Notes under the pieces: model-generated | Seen by the model: only the letters and a program-made list of their open reading frames with translations | Database searches by the model: none | Told to the model about the DNA's origin: nothing | Assembly: GCA_030407005.1 (NCBI GenBank) | Contig: JAUDYN010000011.1 | Location: forward strand, 1,788,501 to 1,852,500 | Direction: 5' to 3' | Origin: Desarmillaria ectypa | Taxonomy: Eukaryota; Basidiomycota; Agaricomycetes; Agaricales; Physalacriaceae | Length of the DNA: 64,000 nt | In this document: positions 34,470 through 49,876 of the stretch, piece by piece | Numbering within the stretch: the stretch's first letter is position 1 | How the letters are laid out: each line of letters starts with the position of its first letter | Made by a program: the position numbers and the translations under genes

Positions 34470-35842
34470 TCAAGGGGCAACATATGCTGACTTTGGACGG
34501 GCACCCAACCCTGACTTTTAACAGCATCAGCGTCGACCGTACTAAAGCAGAAATGAGCACCGACCTTCTCGTATATCTTCTCAATCCACTCCATGTTCCC
34601 AATTGCATCCTCTTTATCGAGCCAGGTCTGCGGAGTCCTACCCTTCAACTGATCCACAAACGCCTCGAGCTGATATCGATATGTCAACCACCAATCCTCT
34701 CCCTTCGTCGCATTTTTATACGCTTTCTCCACACGTTTGGCCCCACCCCGATTCGTCACCGTGATAGAATGATACAAAGTCGGCATGACATAATTATACA
34801 CCTCTAGAGTGCCGCCTTCGCACTCTACCTTGGCAGATATGCTAGGTCGCCCAGGTATGAATCTCCATGGAACCGCAAGATCACAGGTAAGGATGCCGAT
34901 GATGTCGTTCGGCAGCTCAAGCGTGGCTGTCGTGCGCCTATCGATGAGAGGCGAAGAAGTGTGGATCTCGGCGGATGCAGAGAGCACTGAGACGGGGTTG
35001 GCTGAGGCGAGGTATCGGATGCAGTTGAGCGTATATGTTCCCATGTCCATCATGGCCCCTCCGCCTAGATCGAATTTGAACCTGATATCATCGGCCGACA
35101 TGAATCCAGCGGGGACCGTGAGAGTCGTGTAAATGCTCTTGGTCTTGCCTAGTTCGCCGCTGTCAAGGATAGCTTTGGCACGTTGAATAGCAGGGTGGAA
35201 TCTTGAAGGAAGGTCAGCGACACAGCATACCAGTGAGAGTGAACAAAGGCATGCCGGTAGTGAAAGGCTTCTAGTAGTACTAGTCCTTTGTTCTCCGCCA
35301 ATTCAAACATCTTGCGTGTCTCCTCCGCCGTGTCTGAAGATGGCTTCTCCAATAAGACGTGCTTTCCTGCTAGAAGAGCCTTCATGGTCCATTCGTAATG
35401 TAATCCATTTGGAAGCTGGGACGGTCATTGAGTAATAGAATCATTATACTTTAAGATCGCCAGACGTACCGGATTGTAGATAGCCTCTACTTCAGGATCA
35501 TCAAGGAGCTCTAGGATTCCAGAGTCAATGCTGTCGGTGCCCTCAAAAACGTATTGCGCACCTTGGTACCCATTTGGGCCGCCATACACTTTCTCGATCC
35601 CGTGTTTCTTTGCGAACGCCTCAGCTCGACGTATATCCCGTGCAGCAACAGCGTAGATGACGACCTCTGGGTGGCTCTTTGCGGGATTTATAATAGCACT
35701 CGGGGCAATTGCGGCTGCTCCAAGGATACCGAACTTGATGGGCTTCGAGTCGGGCAGAGGCGCCGCAATTGGTGGCGACACTACCTAGAGATCATGCCAA
35801 CGTTAGTGATACCACAGGAACGATATCGCTGTCAACAGACAT
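34470..35842 (-). CDS. Gfo/Idh/MocA-family NAD(P)-dependent oxidoreductase (D-xylose 1-dehydrogenase-like)
   Basis: The first exon encodes only M-S; a 52-base intron then leads to VVSPPIAAPLPDSKPIKFGI. The N-terminal Rossmann fold has GILGAAAIAPSAIINPAKSH (dinucleotide binding) and VYAVAARD-type strands. The catalytic EKP motif appears as HVLLEKPSSD. The C-terminal alpha/beta domain shows DDIRFKFDLGGGAMMDMGTY and GNMEWIEKIYEK. The last exon, after a 50-base intron, gives SGLGARPKSAYVAP and a stop at 34470. A GC-AG intron at 35202-35254 joins AFHYR to FHPAIQRAKAI; without it the conserved FHYRFHPA stretch is lost. By family it oxidises a sugar or diol using NAD(P) in the cytoplasm; D-xylose dehydrogenases are the closest characterised fungal type I can name. 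An eroded copy of its 3' end lies at 3275-3510. Confidence 0.87.
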
Positions 35843-36215
35843 TGTACACCCTCTTCAACAATGACAAAAACGACAGCATGGTGAGCTGTAAGAGATTGCG
35901 TCTTGATTCGTCTTCTTTTACGTGGCACATCCGTTCAAGGAATTCCACGGCTTACTTTCATCCCACGGCGCAAGCTCTGTCAATATATTATGTGAAAATG
36001 CAGACGTGTACTCAGAAGGTGGATGGACGTAAGGGCGGCAAGAAAGCTGCAGGGGCGAGATGTATTGTCATTATGCCATACTAATAGGGTCTTCGGCCTT
36101 CGGCATGTAGGATTCCGTACATTGCGCTTATAATGGAAACAGTCGACTGGTGAAAGCCATATTCATTGATATTGCTTGTGCTTGCTAACCAAGGAAGTAC
36201 AGTCAGACTGCAGTA

Positions 36216-37860
36216 CTATACCACAGAAACAGGTCGTACAGACCGTCTAGATCTGTACAAGCAGATACTTAATTCGAGCTCCCTGAATCCCTGGATCCTC
36301 TGTAATATCTTCTTATCCAGCTCTCTGCCACCCCGCACACCCACAACCACAGATTGAAGCTGCCTGTAGCGACTTTTGATGACATCCAACACTTTCCCTT
36401 GCTCTATCGCATTGTTTTCTGCCCAAACTAACTCGAGGTCCTCCAGTCGTCATCCATCATTCAATCGAGGAGCTCGTCTGTGATGCTGTACTACCCCGAA
36501 TGGTGACGAGGCTCCACAATAGCTACCTTCGTCAAATTTCGAGCGGTCTCTAGGATCTGGATGAGATCCACGTCCTGGATGACTGCCATGCCGAAGTGAA
36601 GCTCGTTTAGGAACGAAGAACTGGCGAGAGAGGCGATTATGATATCGATGTTCTTGGTGGTAATATGATTGGGATCGCCTAACTTATCATCCAAGAGTTC
36701 TAGACGACGCAGGTCGGGGAGCATCAACGCATGCAAAATGCCAGCAGTGAGCCCTGGACCACCCATATCTGCAACACCCTGATATCTGGGATTGTTATGG
36801 TGGTTGTCATACTCCAGAAGCTCCCGCCATAGAACACCAAAACGTCCAATCGAGAGAAACTGTCAAGGATTTCGACGATACAATCTCATTCCCCGCTGTA
36901 TCGTTCGAGCCATAATGTACAGATGCGACTCCAGTTGAGATCAAAATGATGCAGGTCCAGGTGTCATGGAGGCGAAGCTCCCGAAGTCGAGGTGTATCGA
37001 AGAACACATCAGAAAGGGGGATCGTGTCATTGACATTAAACATGTCGATCACTCCCTTGAGGTGCAAGCGTTCAAGTGACATGAAACTAGGGAAGGGAAG
37101 GAGATCAGACGGTCTCGCCAAAGCCATGTCGAAGATCAATAAACGACAGGAGCTCAGGTTAAAGAGGGGTGGTGGACGCGAGAATATCGTCTTCAGAGGC
37201 ATGTAAGGCAGCTTAGGATTATCTTCATCAAGATCATCTTCCGAGCCGATGTCATCTGGTTGGTGCTTAAGCAAAGGTTTTGCAGAAATTCCAATGTGTG
37301 TTGCCTTGGAGAATGACCTCTGCTGATATAACAAGAACAATTTTCTCGTTGATTTCGTCGTCAGCATCGATGAATACGACAGACCAGAGGTAGGGGAAAG
37401 AGAGGCGGATGCCTCGCCAATAGGAACAAACTGAGACAATACGGAGTGAGGTCTGGGAAGGCGATTGGATGGTTTTGTATGCGTCGTCGCCGATGGAAAA
37501 CTCAACAAAGGCACACGCCTCCAAGAATATTTTGCGGAACAACTCGACGGGAAGCCTGCGAATTGGAGAAAGGTAGGCCTTGTAGACGGAGATGCTATGT
37601 GCGATGTCGGCACGACCTTTCTTGAGATATGCCGGAGTCTCCTCCAATGCCTCTATTTCTGCGTCGTATTCGCATCATTTTGGCAGTAAACCATCAAGCG
37701 TTCGCTTTATCGACTCGGCATGGACATCGGCGCTAATATGGATACCATCGCGTAGGTCTGTAACAAGAGACGGTGGCAGCACATGATCATGAACACGAAA
37801 TGTGCTGTGGCATTTTTGAATAAGGATATCTCCTCGGATAGTATGCCCTGCACAAAATAC
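36216..37860 (-). pseudogene. F-box/LRR gene, broken by stop and frameshifts
   Basis: The order of segments is that of the F-box family: IQKCHSTFRVHDHVLPPSL leader, DAEIEALEETPAYLKKGRAD, F-box LSPIRRLPVELFRKIFLEAC, CSYWRGIRLSFPYLWSVVF, then LRR-like PYMPLKTIFSRPPPLFNLSS, LIFDMALARPSDLLPFPS, LPDLRRLELLDDKLG and the tail LELVWAENN...LQRIQGFRELELSI. A TGA at 37675-37677 interrupts the helical leader where the sister copy has a leucine codon. The frame changes around 37345 (ADDEINE to RKLFLLYQQRS) with no space for an intron, and again before the tail. I therefore call it a pseudogene. Its tail is very similar to bases 2-193 on the opposite strand. Confidence 0.8.
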
Positions 37861-37894
37861 TAGACATATTAGAAATTTCGGGACACTCAACCAT

Positions 37895-38421
37895 TTAGGC
37901 CTTTAGGTGCAGAATGGATGGAGCTAAGCCTGAATAGGCGATAGCAAATTTGTTGATATCAAAGACAATGGTTACGTTGATCGGCGACATCTTTGACAGG
38001 TATTCTCTCGCTGCGCCGGGGGCATCACTTCGGGCGACATCCTCCATTTCAATTGTGAGTCTAGTAACAAGATTAGGATAAAAGTCCCCGGAATAATATA
38101 TGGTTATTATCAGCGTAGCCTGTGCAAATCTGTCGGGCCCAGATAACCTTTCGGTTCCCCACCTGCACATGCACAAGCGAATATAATTTAATGAACATAC
38201 ATTATGTCACGCTTCTTTGGAAGTTACCCGTCGGCTAGCAACAAAGTAAAGACAACGGACTGGGTAGAATTCTTCTTCTCACCATTGCAATATTGAGTCT
38301 CGAATATCAATGTCATTGCTATTTCGTGGAGAAAAGGGACCAAGCGTGACCCAGAAATAGTCTGAACGGGCGTTTCTGCACCATCAAAGTCAATACAAAC
38401 TGAGAGGGTGGCGAAAGTCAC
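37895..38421 (-). CDS. Small hypothetical protein between two F-box pseudogenes
   Basis: Two frames join across a normal intron (38163-38227, gtaact...gtgcag) in matching phase to give about 153 residues: VTFATLSVCIDFDGAETPVQ, EIAMTLIFETQYCNGEKK, VVFTLLLADG, then WGTERLSGPDRFAQATLIIT, YPNLVTRLTIEMEDVARSD, YLSKMSPINVTIVFDINKFA and LAPSILHLKA at the end. I recognise no family. Alternating hydrophobic strands suggest a beta-rich fold. The 5' end is open: the first codon of the frame is GTG with a stop just upstream, so an earlier exon or a lost start is likely. It lies in the same direction as the broken F-box genes on both sides and may be a remnant of a further family member or an independent gene. 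Confidence 0.4.
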
Positions 38422-38532
38422 GGGCTCTCACAAGGAGCTTGACGCAAATAGTGACAGGTGTAAAGGCTGGTTAATTGCGAAAAACCCGAGCTACTACAGC
38501 GGTACGTAGCTCTTTTATACTACCAACTAATA

Positions 38533-40140
38533 TCAAATAGACAATATCGAACGAGTCGCGAACGGTGGAGCGAGTGGAGCGACAACGGGGTATGAAATGG
38601 AGAAAGGGACCGGGCCTGTAGCCGGCTTGTTACACAAACACACCTGCAATCCGCGCCCTCTCAAGATCTGGATTCTTCGCAGCATTTCCCTATCCAGCTC
38701 TCCACCACCCCGCACGCCAACACCATCTCACGGCGAGTTTCAATAACCTCTATGATTTTCCCTTCATCGACTTCATTGTTTTCGGCCCAAAATAGCTCGA
38801 GATGCTCCAGTTACTGCAAGAAACTGTCGGCCTCTATCATGCGCTCGAGGAGCCGACCTATAATGTTAGAATACCGTGGCATGCAATTGGACTCGACGAT
38901 AGCGAGCGACATTAGCTTTGGTACGCTCTCAAGAATCCGGAGGAGGTCAGAGGCCTTGACGGTTGCCTTTTCGAAGCGAAGTTCGGTTAGAGATGGGAAG
39001 CTGGGGAGGAACGGAAGCATACTATCGACGTCCTCTGGGGTAATATTATAGGCGGGACCTAACTTATCATCTGGAGCTCAAGCCGATGCAGGTCAGGTAG
39101 CTTCAACATGGAGAAAAGTGCTGCAGTGATCTCTCTGCCTCACCCCAGATTTGTAGCACCTTGATTCTGCTTCTTAGCATAGGGGTAATCAGATTTATGA
39201 ACCTCCCGCCATAAAAAAACCAAAGTGTCGAGTCGAGGGAAGCGATCGATAATGGTGACGATCTTGTTCCATGCCCTGAAATACAACTCCAGCCATAGTG
39301 TACTGACAAGGCAACATCATTATGGGCATTACACCATCCTTCGAGATACAGGCGTTCGAGCGATGCGAAGTGAGGTGAAGGCAGATCCAGGTCTGACTGT
39401 CTTGCTAAACCCATGTCAAATATTAATGAACGGCAGGAGCTGAGGTTAAACATAGGCGGTGTGAGTGAGAATACAGTTTTGAGAGACGTATAAGGCATGA
39501 TGGGGTTGTCATAATGGGGATCACGGGGAGGCGCATGATTCTGATAGATTATCAAGAAGGGCAACGATATGCTGATGTGGATTGTGCAGGACGAAGACCT
39601 ACGCTGATACAACGTCGCCAACTTTTTTGCCCGCCTAGAAAGTCTGGCGTTGTCAGCTTTGATGAAGATGTCGGTCCAGAGCTCGGGGAAAGTGAGACAG
39701 ATGTCGCGCTAGTAAAACAAACTAACACAATATGAAGCGGGGTCTGGGAAGCGGTCAGGAGAGATTCACGTTCTGGGCAAGTGGGAAAGGTGTTGGAACA
39801 TACCTCCAAGAAAATCTCGCGGAGAAGTCCGACGGAAAGTCGGGAAATGGGAGAGAGGCGAGCCTCAAGCTCAGAAGCGGAATGTGCCAAGCCAGTACGA
39901 CCTTTCTTTAAGTGCGTGAGGGCCTCCTCTAACGCTTCCATCTCCACATCATATTCGGATAGTTTTGACCGTAAGCCAGCAAGTGCCTGCGCCTTGACCT
40001 CTTCAAGGAAGCCAGAGTTTATCCGGATTCTTTTGCGTACCTCGGGGACAAGAGCAACGAGCAGCATATTATCGTCATTGAAAGCACAGTGGCATTTTTG
40101 ACACAGGACGATCTCTTCGAACTACATGTTTCGTCTGCAT
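38533..40140 (-). pseudogene. F-box/LRR gene, broken by frameshift and nonsense codons
   Basis: Family segments in order: leader VLCQKCHCAFNDDNMLLVAL, helical SEYDVEMEALEEALTHLKK, F-box-like LSPISRLSVGLLREIFLEVC, ICLTFPELWTDIFIKAD (in a different frame), PYTSLKTVFSLTPPMFNLSS, LIFDMGLARQSDLDLPSP, LLRILESVPKLMSLAIVES, and a tail LEHLELFWAENNEVDEGK then ELDREMLRRIQILRGRGLQV. At about 39709-39711 the expected YWRDIC is spoiled by a one-base deletion and a TAG in place of TGG. A TAA precedes LEHLELFW near 38813. The LPNE of a normal F-box is also degenerate. It is the upstream partner of a second broken F-box copy at 36.2-37.9 kb. Confidence 0.8.
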
Positions 40141-43100
40141 ACCTATGAATGAATAAACAGATATCAGAAACGAGAAGAAACGCTCGTAGAAAACTACGCC
40201 TACGATTGAGTACAGGTTGTTGGGGATGAGGGAGTGAAAATAAATTGTGGTTGACATCGAGGGCTGGTTGACCAGGTGAGGACAGTTTTGGCAGGTGCTT
40301 CGCGCAGCGGTTTCCGTCGCGTTTGAATGATGAAACTAGTTCGATATAGGTTCCTTTTGATTCCGTGATGTACCCAGGCTTCGTACCTGCATAGAATAAA
40401 ATCCTCTGTGGATTCGCTGCCTTTCCGAGAGTGTCCTTTTGAAAGCACAAACATGTAACATGTATGTGACGGTACTATCAAACGGACTTGTCGGGGCAAA
40501 GGCAAAGTAGCACCTTGTAGCGAACGACGATTTAAGTGGGAGGCCCGCTGACCTCCAGCGACTGTCGGGGACAAGAACGTAAGCCTCAACTTGGGAAAAA
40601 CGAAAAATATATCCTGACTTCCATCGGGAATACGATAGTCACTTCGTATCCAACAGCCGGGGCATCTCCACCAATCTCCACGTTAAACTTTTGCGATGAC
40701 TGCAGTAGGACTCTATCTTGCAGCGTTATTAGACAGTGTGCTTGCAGTATATGCATGTACACACCAGCTCTTCAGCACTTAGCACAGAAATCATACAGTT
40801 TAAACATTTGCAGGGTAGAGCTTTAATAAAAGTTGGAGATGAGACAGCTCTGGCTGGACATGAAAGACGGTATCTTACAGGATGAACGTTGGAGGTTGAA
40901 CCTAAGAACTAGAGAAAATCACAGACGAAAGCTACCTTGAGGTCCTAACACCATGGAGGAGCACACAACGCTAAAAGACTCAAAATTTCCTGTATTTAGA
41001 GCATGCCAAGGACGCAGCAGCTATTCAGGAAGGATTCAAAAAGGAACAGGGGGCAAAATGATAGTATTACGTTGCCGACGTTGTCTCCGGACCGAGACGG
41101 TTATTCGTCGAAATCGGCTCGTTCCGGACCTTTCTTCCGAGTCAACCACTTTCGAGCGACGGACATATCTTCATTCTCTTCTGCACCATATTCAGACTGT
41201 CTTCGGAGGTCACTGCACGCAGAACAACACGCTTGACTAGCGACTTCTGCTTTATCAGAAACCAAAGGACCAGGTAGCCAACTTACCATATTGGAATCAC
41301 TCAAGAACTTTCCCCCAGAATATGGTTGGATATTCGTGGGGTGGACTATAATGGACCATTAGTCTCTACGAGAGTAAGCTGCTCTGTATGTGGAGTTTAT
41401 TGTATTGTAATGGCGTTAAGAGTTAGGTAGGATCACCAACGTGGCCTTATAAACAATTACTGAATACCTTGTCCCAAACTTCACAGACGAGTCGAAACGG
41501 CTGCTGAGCATCCTTCAGATGACAAAAAAACTTATAAACATATGCAGCGTCTACAAGGGGAACCAGTTCTTGCTGGGGCAAGCAAAGAAAACCTTCTGCG
41601 CCCTTTCCCTCGATAGTTCGTCAAAGTTCTCGAAGATCCTGGATCTATCTTAGAGGACTATCAGCCATCAGTCCTGCGAGTAGAAACAGAGCTTGCTTCT
41701 CATTGGTATGAAAAGATACCCTCAGCTCAGAAGCCCTGACAACGCGATTATAAGTTCGTGCGAGGGCCAATCTCTTTCTTGGATGTTCAAGTACAAATTG
41801 CCTACACAAACAAATTAACAGCGACATCTGATGCTGCCCGGGGACATCGCGCTGAATGTGATGACCTCAGTGCCAAAGTGGAAGAAGGTTGACTAGATCC
41901 AGAAATCCCGTGCCCATTGTGGAGGGAGGCTACTAACGGAACATTCGTCGACATTTTCAAGTTACTCCTTGCTTCACGGCCCTTAAAACCAGAGGATGCT
42001 CCAAAGTCTGCGGTACACCAATATTCCTCTTCGACATCCATTTCGATCTGCCCTTTTGCCAGATCTGGGACCTGGACATAACACTTTCTTCGCCGACATA
42101 ATTCCATCTTTCGCTCGCCATTTTAACACGCCGGAGGGTGGTGCAACAGCCATAAGGTCACCCCACGCCCCTCGTTTTCCTCGAGTGCCGTCGAGGAGAC
42201 ATTGACGTGCCACCAGACTTCATTTCGGACCCATTTCTGGATTCCCTCGTATTATCAGTGCTCGCATCTCAAGATCACATGCGGTCGGTTACTCAGAGTC
42301 CAGACCTTGTTATACCTCCTTGACCGGGATACCCCTCTTTGAAATTTGACCTTCCAATACACCCATGATTCTGATGACGACTCGCTTGACACCTTCCGAT
42401 GAGGTAGCTGACGAAGCTACGTCACTATTCGCGAGGGAAAGCTGAGGCTTGGGCGCGGACGCAGAACAATACTGGTTCTCCCCAGTGATCTTTTACGCTG
42501 CCGGTAAATCAGCATCCTGTGCCTTTGAAGATTTCGGAAATTTTGTACAGACGTGCCACAGGACAAAGGATGCCCGTGGATACCACTCCTTGTTGATTGC
42601 TTCGTATCAAAAACATCAATGTTATTTCAAGTTCTCGCTGCTGTTTTGTGGACCCTTGCTTCTGGGTCTCGCGATCAAGACCGGAATCAGCGAGATTTGA
42701 GTCTTTTGGCAGTGGCGAATTACAAGATGTAAATTTACATCGAGGGTGTGTTGAGACCCAGGGCCTTGGTCTACTTAGTATGTCCACTTGTTGAAGGTAG
42801 TCCTTCTACTTCAGTTGCCCCTTAATGAACTCAAAATTGATCCATAATGAAACGGACTTTGCCGGATAACATCGGTGTCGGCGTCGCCGTGATTGGAAGG
42901 TAGATTTCCCTTTATATTCCGGTTGTTGGCTCGTTCTGAACTTCCACTACAAACTCTACGAGGTCTCCAGTACTCAGAAAGACTCACTCAGTTGAATTCG
43001 GACCGTGCTGCGAGAGCACTCTCGGTTCCACATTTTCCTTGTCTTCAGGGCCCGTTCCATATTAAGCGGACAAAAAGGCATGTTCAACGTAAAGTTCTTT

Positions 43101-43525
43101 TGCACCGTCAATCTGGCCGCCCCTCAAACACGTTGTTATAACTAAACGGAGATGTTCTCGATTGAAATTGGCCCAAAATTCTCCGTGCTCATTATTTTGA
43201 AAGGTCAACTCGATCCAAGGTTTAGGCTCCTGCATCGGAGTCGACCTTCTTGGTGCAAGGGCATCGGTGTACCATAACAACAATCAGCGGACAATATTTG
43301 TCCATGCGGATATAGCTCTCCGTCGGTTCACAGTTAACGTTTTAAATAGGCAAACGGCTCCAACGATCACCTGAACAAAGGCTCTTTGGCCATCCTTATT
43401 TTCCACTCTGACGCCCCGCAGATTCTTTATGAACGGCCTTCTTTATCTGATTTTGGACTATTTAACGAGATCATCTATCATATTCGTTCGTTCTCCTCAG
43501 CCTGTACTTTCTATTCGGACGACCC
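40141..43525. other. 3.4 kb region without recognisable genes
   Basis: It lies between the F-box pseudogene and the second HMG-box gene. Short frames occur on both strands (for example 41645-41827 minus, 41996-42205 plus, 42509-42787 minus, 43062-43283 minus). None has a family signature I know or a convincing exon chain. The minus-strand fragments could be remains of an eroded gene. The right end must contain the HMG gene promoter. Confidence 0.4.
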
Positions 43526-44789
43526 ATGATCTCGAGGCCCCGCCGTCTTCCCTTCCCACCGTCTTCGGTTTACCAGCCTTCGCCTCTTTTGTCGTACCCT
43601 TCGCCTACTCCTACCACTACGCCGACCACTCCCGTCTCGTCTTCTGCTGTTCTTTCAAACGCGCTATCGCAGCCCACCTCTTTCATCCCTCAAAGCGGCA
43701 GCAAAAAGTCCCACGCCCGAAGGCAGACTCCGGGACACATCCCCCGACCACGGAACGCGTTTATTCTCTTTCGTTGTGACTTTGTCCGTCAAAAGAGAGT
43801 CCCTCCTTCTGTTGAAAGAAACACTCGCAACTTATCTCGTATCGCTGGTTCTCTTTGGCATAACATGACGCCTCTTCAACAGCAACCTTGGAAGGTATTA
43901 GCGGAACAGGAGAAGCTAGAGCACGCTGTTCTGTATCCTGACTACAAATATCAGCCCAGGGGGCGTTCGAGAGGTGCCAGACAGAAGGATAGGTTGGAAG
44001 GTGCCGAAGAGCATCGCGGTCAGTCTTTGCGACGCAAGAAAATCACTGTCAAAGTTGAGCCCGACGACAAACATCCTCCTTTGATCCCTCACTCCTCCAT
44101 GGATTACAGTTTGCCCTATCGCCGCTCCTCCTCATGCCCTCCCCCCGATTCTGCCCCTGCCGCCCCGGTCGTTCGTCGAGAAGACCAGGATGTCCCTATT
44201 GAATTAGTCTTTGAGACGAGAGACGATCTGCAGCGCCGCCCGAGTTGCATCATGATGTACCATTCCTCCTCCTTTGTTTATCCTTCCTTCGGCGTTCCAT
44301 CCGTCCCAATGCAGCACGAGCCGGAAGAGCTTTCCTATTCATGGCCTGTGGATCCGAGGCAATTTGGCTTTGTTACTCCCCCTTTACTATTAGGCGGCAT
44401 GGGCGACCATGACAACGGTTTTATCTCTTCGGAATTCGCTGATACCCACTCCCAAGAAACTTGGATCGAATCGGAGTCTGCTGTGAGCATTCTTTGATAA
44501 CCTATATGTTTATAATATCTCTGACGTTGGAACTTAGGACCCATATCTTAGCACAGAGGACGCAATGATGCAGTGGTACCAGGAGGTTAAGATAGAGCAG
44601 CGGGAAATGCTATTTGATGGTTTCAAGAAGGATCAGCAGCAGTTCGACACGACTTTGTTCACTAACCCGTTCGCGAGTCATGGCTCGGCGAATACTTCCA
44701 GCTTATCTCTATCTCCTACACTGCCCAGTCTCTCGCCTTTCGAAATCGCTCCAAGTCACGGAGTCTCGCGCATTAGACAACAATCGTAG
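43526..44789 (+). CDS. HMG-box transcription factor, fungal MATA-HMG type (402 aa)
   Basis: Two exons, 43526-44482 and 44538-44789, with a 55-base intron (gtgagc...acttag) in phase 0. The HMG box (about residues 72-142) starts GHIPRPRNAFILFRCDFVRQ and continues SVERNTRNLSRIAGSLWHNM, WKVLAEQEKLEHAVLYPDYK and a basic stretch PRGRSRGARQKDR. The IPRPxNAFILFR form is typical of fungal mating/development HMG regulators (Ste11/mating-HMG group). The N-terminus is Pro/Ser/Thr-rich. After the box come a basic KKITVKVE segment and a long acidic, Pro/Ser-rich tail ending SHGVSRIRQQS. It should bind DNA in the nucleus; targets are unknown. It shares only the box with the other HMG gene in this window. 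It is convergent with the PPOX gene, 170 bases apart. Confidence 0.9.
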
Positions 44790-44958
44790 GCGTTGTTACG
44801 ATCGGATTTTTCTGGACTTAGACAGTTTTTGCATACATTTTCTCTGCTTTCATCACACATATGTTTTTACCATACCACATACTTAGATCTCCGGCACGTA
44901 CATTGCATTCATCTACATAGCGTACATACAATTGCATTGTTTCCATCCCTTTCCAAGC

Positions 44959-45879
44959 TTATTGATACTGAAAGAGAAAGTTCGAAGCGGCAGTAGCTGC
45001 TACTCCCAAAGAAAAGCCCAGAATGAATCTCATATCCAGCTGCCCCAAATAACCTTTCGCTGATACGCTCTCGTCATCTTTCTTGTACACCTTGCCCCTG
45101 GTTTTGAACTTCTCCGTAGAATTCTGCCCGAAAGTCATGCCAGGTAAACCGTCAATACTCCGAGAGTTTTTCTGGATCCAGTACTGCCTCAGACCGTCAT
45201 CCGGTCGAGGAGGCTCACATATCGGATTGCCTGTATCTTCGGCCTCGATGTCAGCAAGTTCACGTTTCGCAGCGAATTCAAGCAACCGGTTACGATGCGA
45301 TTTGAACTCATAAAATGGTACGGCATAGCCGCAGGACTGGAACTGTTTGAGTATAGTGACAACACGAGAATAAACATGACCTTACCGTCCCGACCTTGTG
45401 CACGTTGATTATGATGACCGCACGAGATCCAGGATGACGGGTTTCGGGGGAGATAAGCGCATTGTACTCGGGTGTACCGAATTCGTAAGATTTGCCTACA
45501 CAAGTCTAATCATTCACAGAATAGCGTTTTGAAATCTACTGACCTCGTCCAAATAGCCTGACAATGCTTGGTGGTCCTTCGAAAGCGTTGAACAGAATAG
45601 TAATTCTTCCGTTTTCGCGAAGGTGCGATATGGTCTCCACGCCTAAGGATAATAAGAAAGAGTCCGTTTGACAAGCTAAATGTGTAGCTCACCGCTTCCA
45701 CTGAGGTCCTCGTACCATACCGTGTGAGAGTCAATGATATGGAAAGTCCCCTCAACGCCCTTGGACGACAGATTGACGTGCCCATCTACACTGGATGGAG
45801 CAGTGGCTACCCAGAACATATGCTGTTTCTTGATCATAGCCATAACATATCCAGGTATCTCGTCGTAGAATTTGCCCAT
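44959..45879 (-). CDS. Pyridoxamine 5'-phosphate oxidase-like flavoprotein with C-terminal membrane anchor
   Basis: Four exons give a start MGKFYDEIPGYVMAMIKKQH and FWVATAPSSVDGHVNLSSKG, then GTFHIIDSHTVWYEDLSGSG, VETISHLRENGRITILFNAF, EGPPSIVRLFGRG, KSYEFGTPEYNALISPETRH, SRAVIIINVHKVGT, and FQSCGYAVPFYEFKSHRNRL. This order matches the PPOX split-barrel family found across fungi, which binds flavin; the physiological substrate is unknown. The conserved CGYAVPFYEFKxHR segment is intact. A soluble linker follows, then a single hydrophobic helix, RFILGFSLGVAATAASNFLF, ending at QYQ, so the protein may be tail-anchored. Introns all begin with GT. The start is the first ATG, directly before the conserved FY-EIP motif. 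Confidence 0.88.
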
Positions 45880-46444
45880 TGTGATTTGTGATAGAAGTAT
45901 GAGAGGGAGTTAGTTCGCAACCATTACTAATGCGTCATATGTTCTGACTATTACTTCCGGAAAACGTGGTGCCCCAACTGCCAACTGACTGCGACGAATT
46001 GGCCAAGATGCTTGAGCTCAAATCACGAGAACAAGAAAGAAGTAAAAATGTTCTGGGCGGAGAGAGTGAGGTCAAATTTACACTCGCTACATAAGAAGCT
46101 TGGAAGGGGAAATTGCACTCTAGACGCCTGTGAGGGGTATACTACAGTCTGCGAGGATAGTGAAACAAATTTATGTGTGTTACAAATCTAGCATAGGCAT
46201 TAGAAGATAGCTCGCGCGCGCCTGGTACGAATCCTTTCGAGTGCATCGAGATTTGGTGTGAACTTTTTTATACTGTTTGCTCCTGGAGCCGTTTTCGATC
46301 AGATAGTTTCTGGTTCATCGCCACTCAAAAAAGACCAGACGGTTGAGGTCCACATACAACTCCATCAAATCAAGTTTCTACAGAGCCTTTCAAACATCCA
46401 CAACGGTGCTTGATTATCAGGAGTCACAATACTGGGTCGAGCTC

Positions 46445-49876
<3,432 letters not shown>

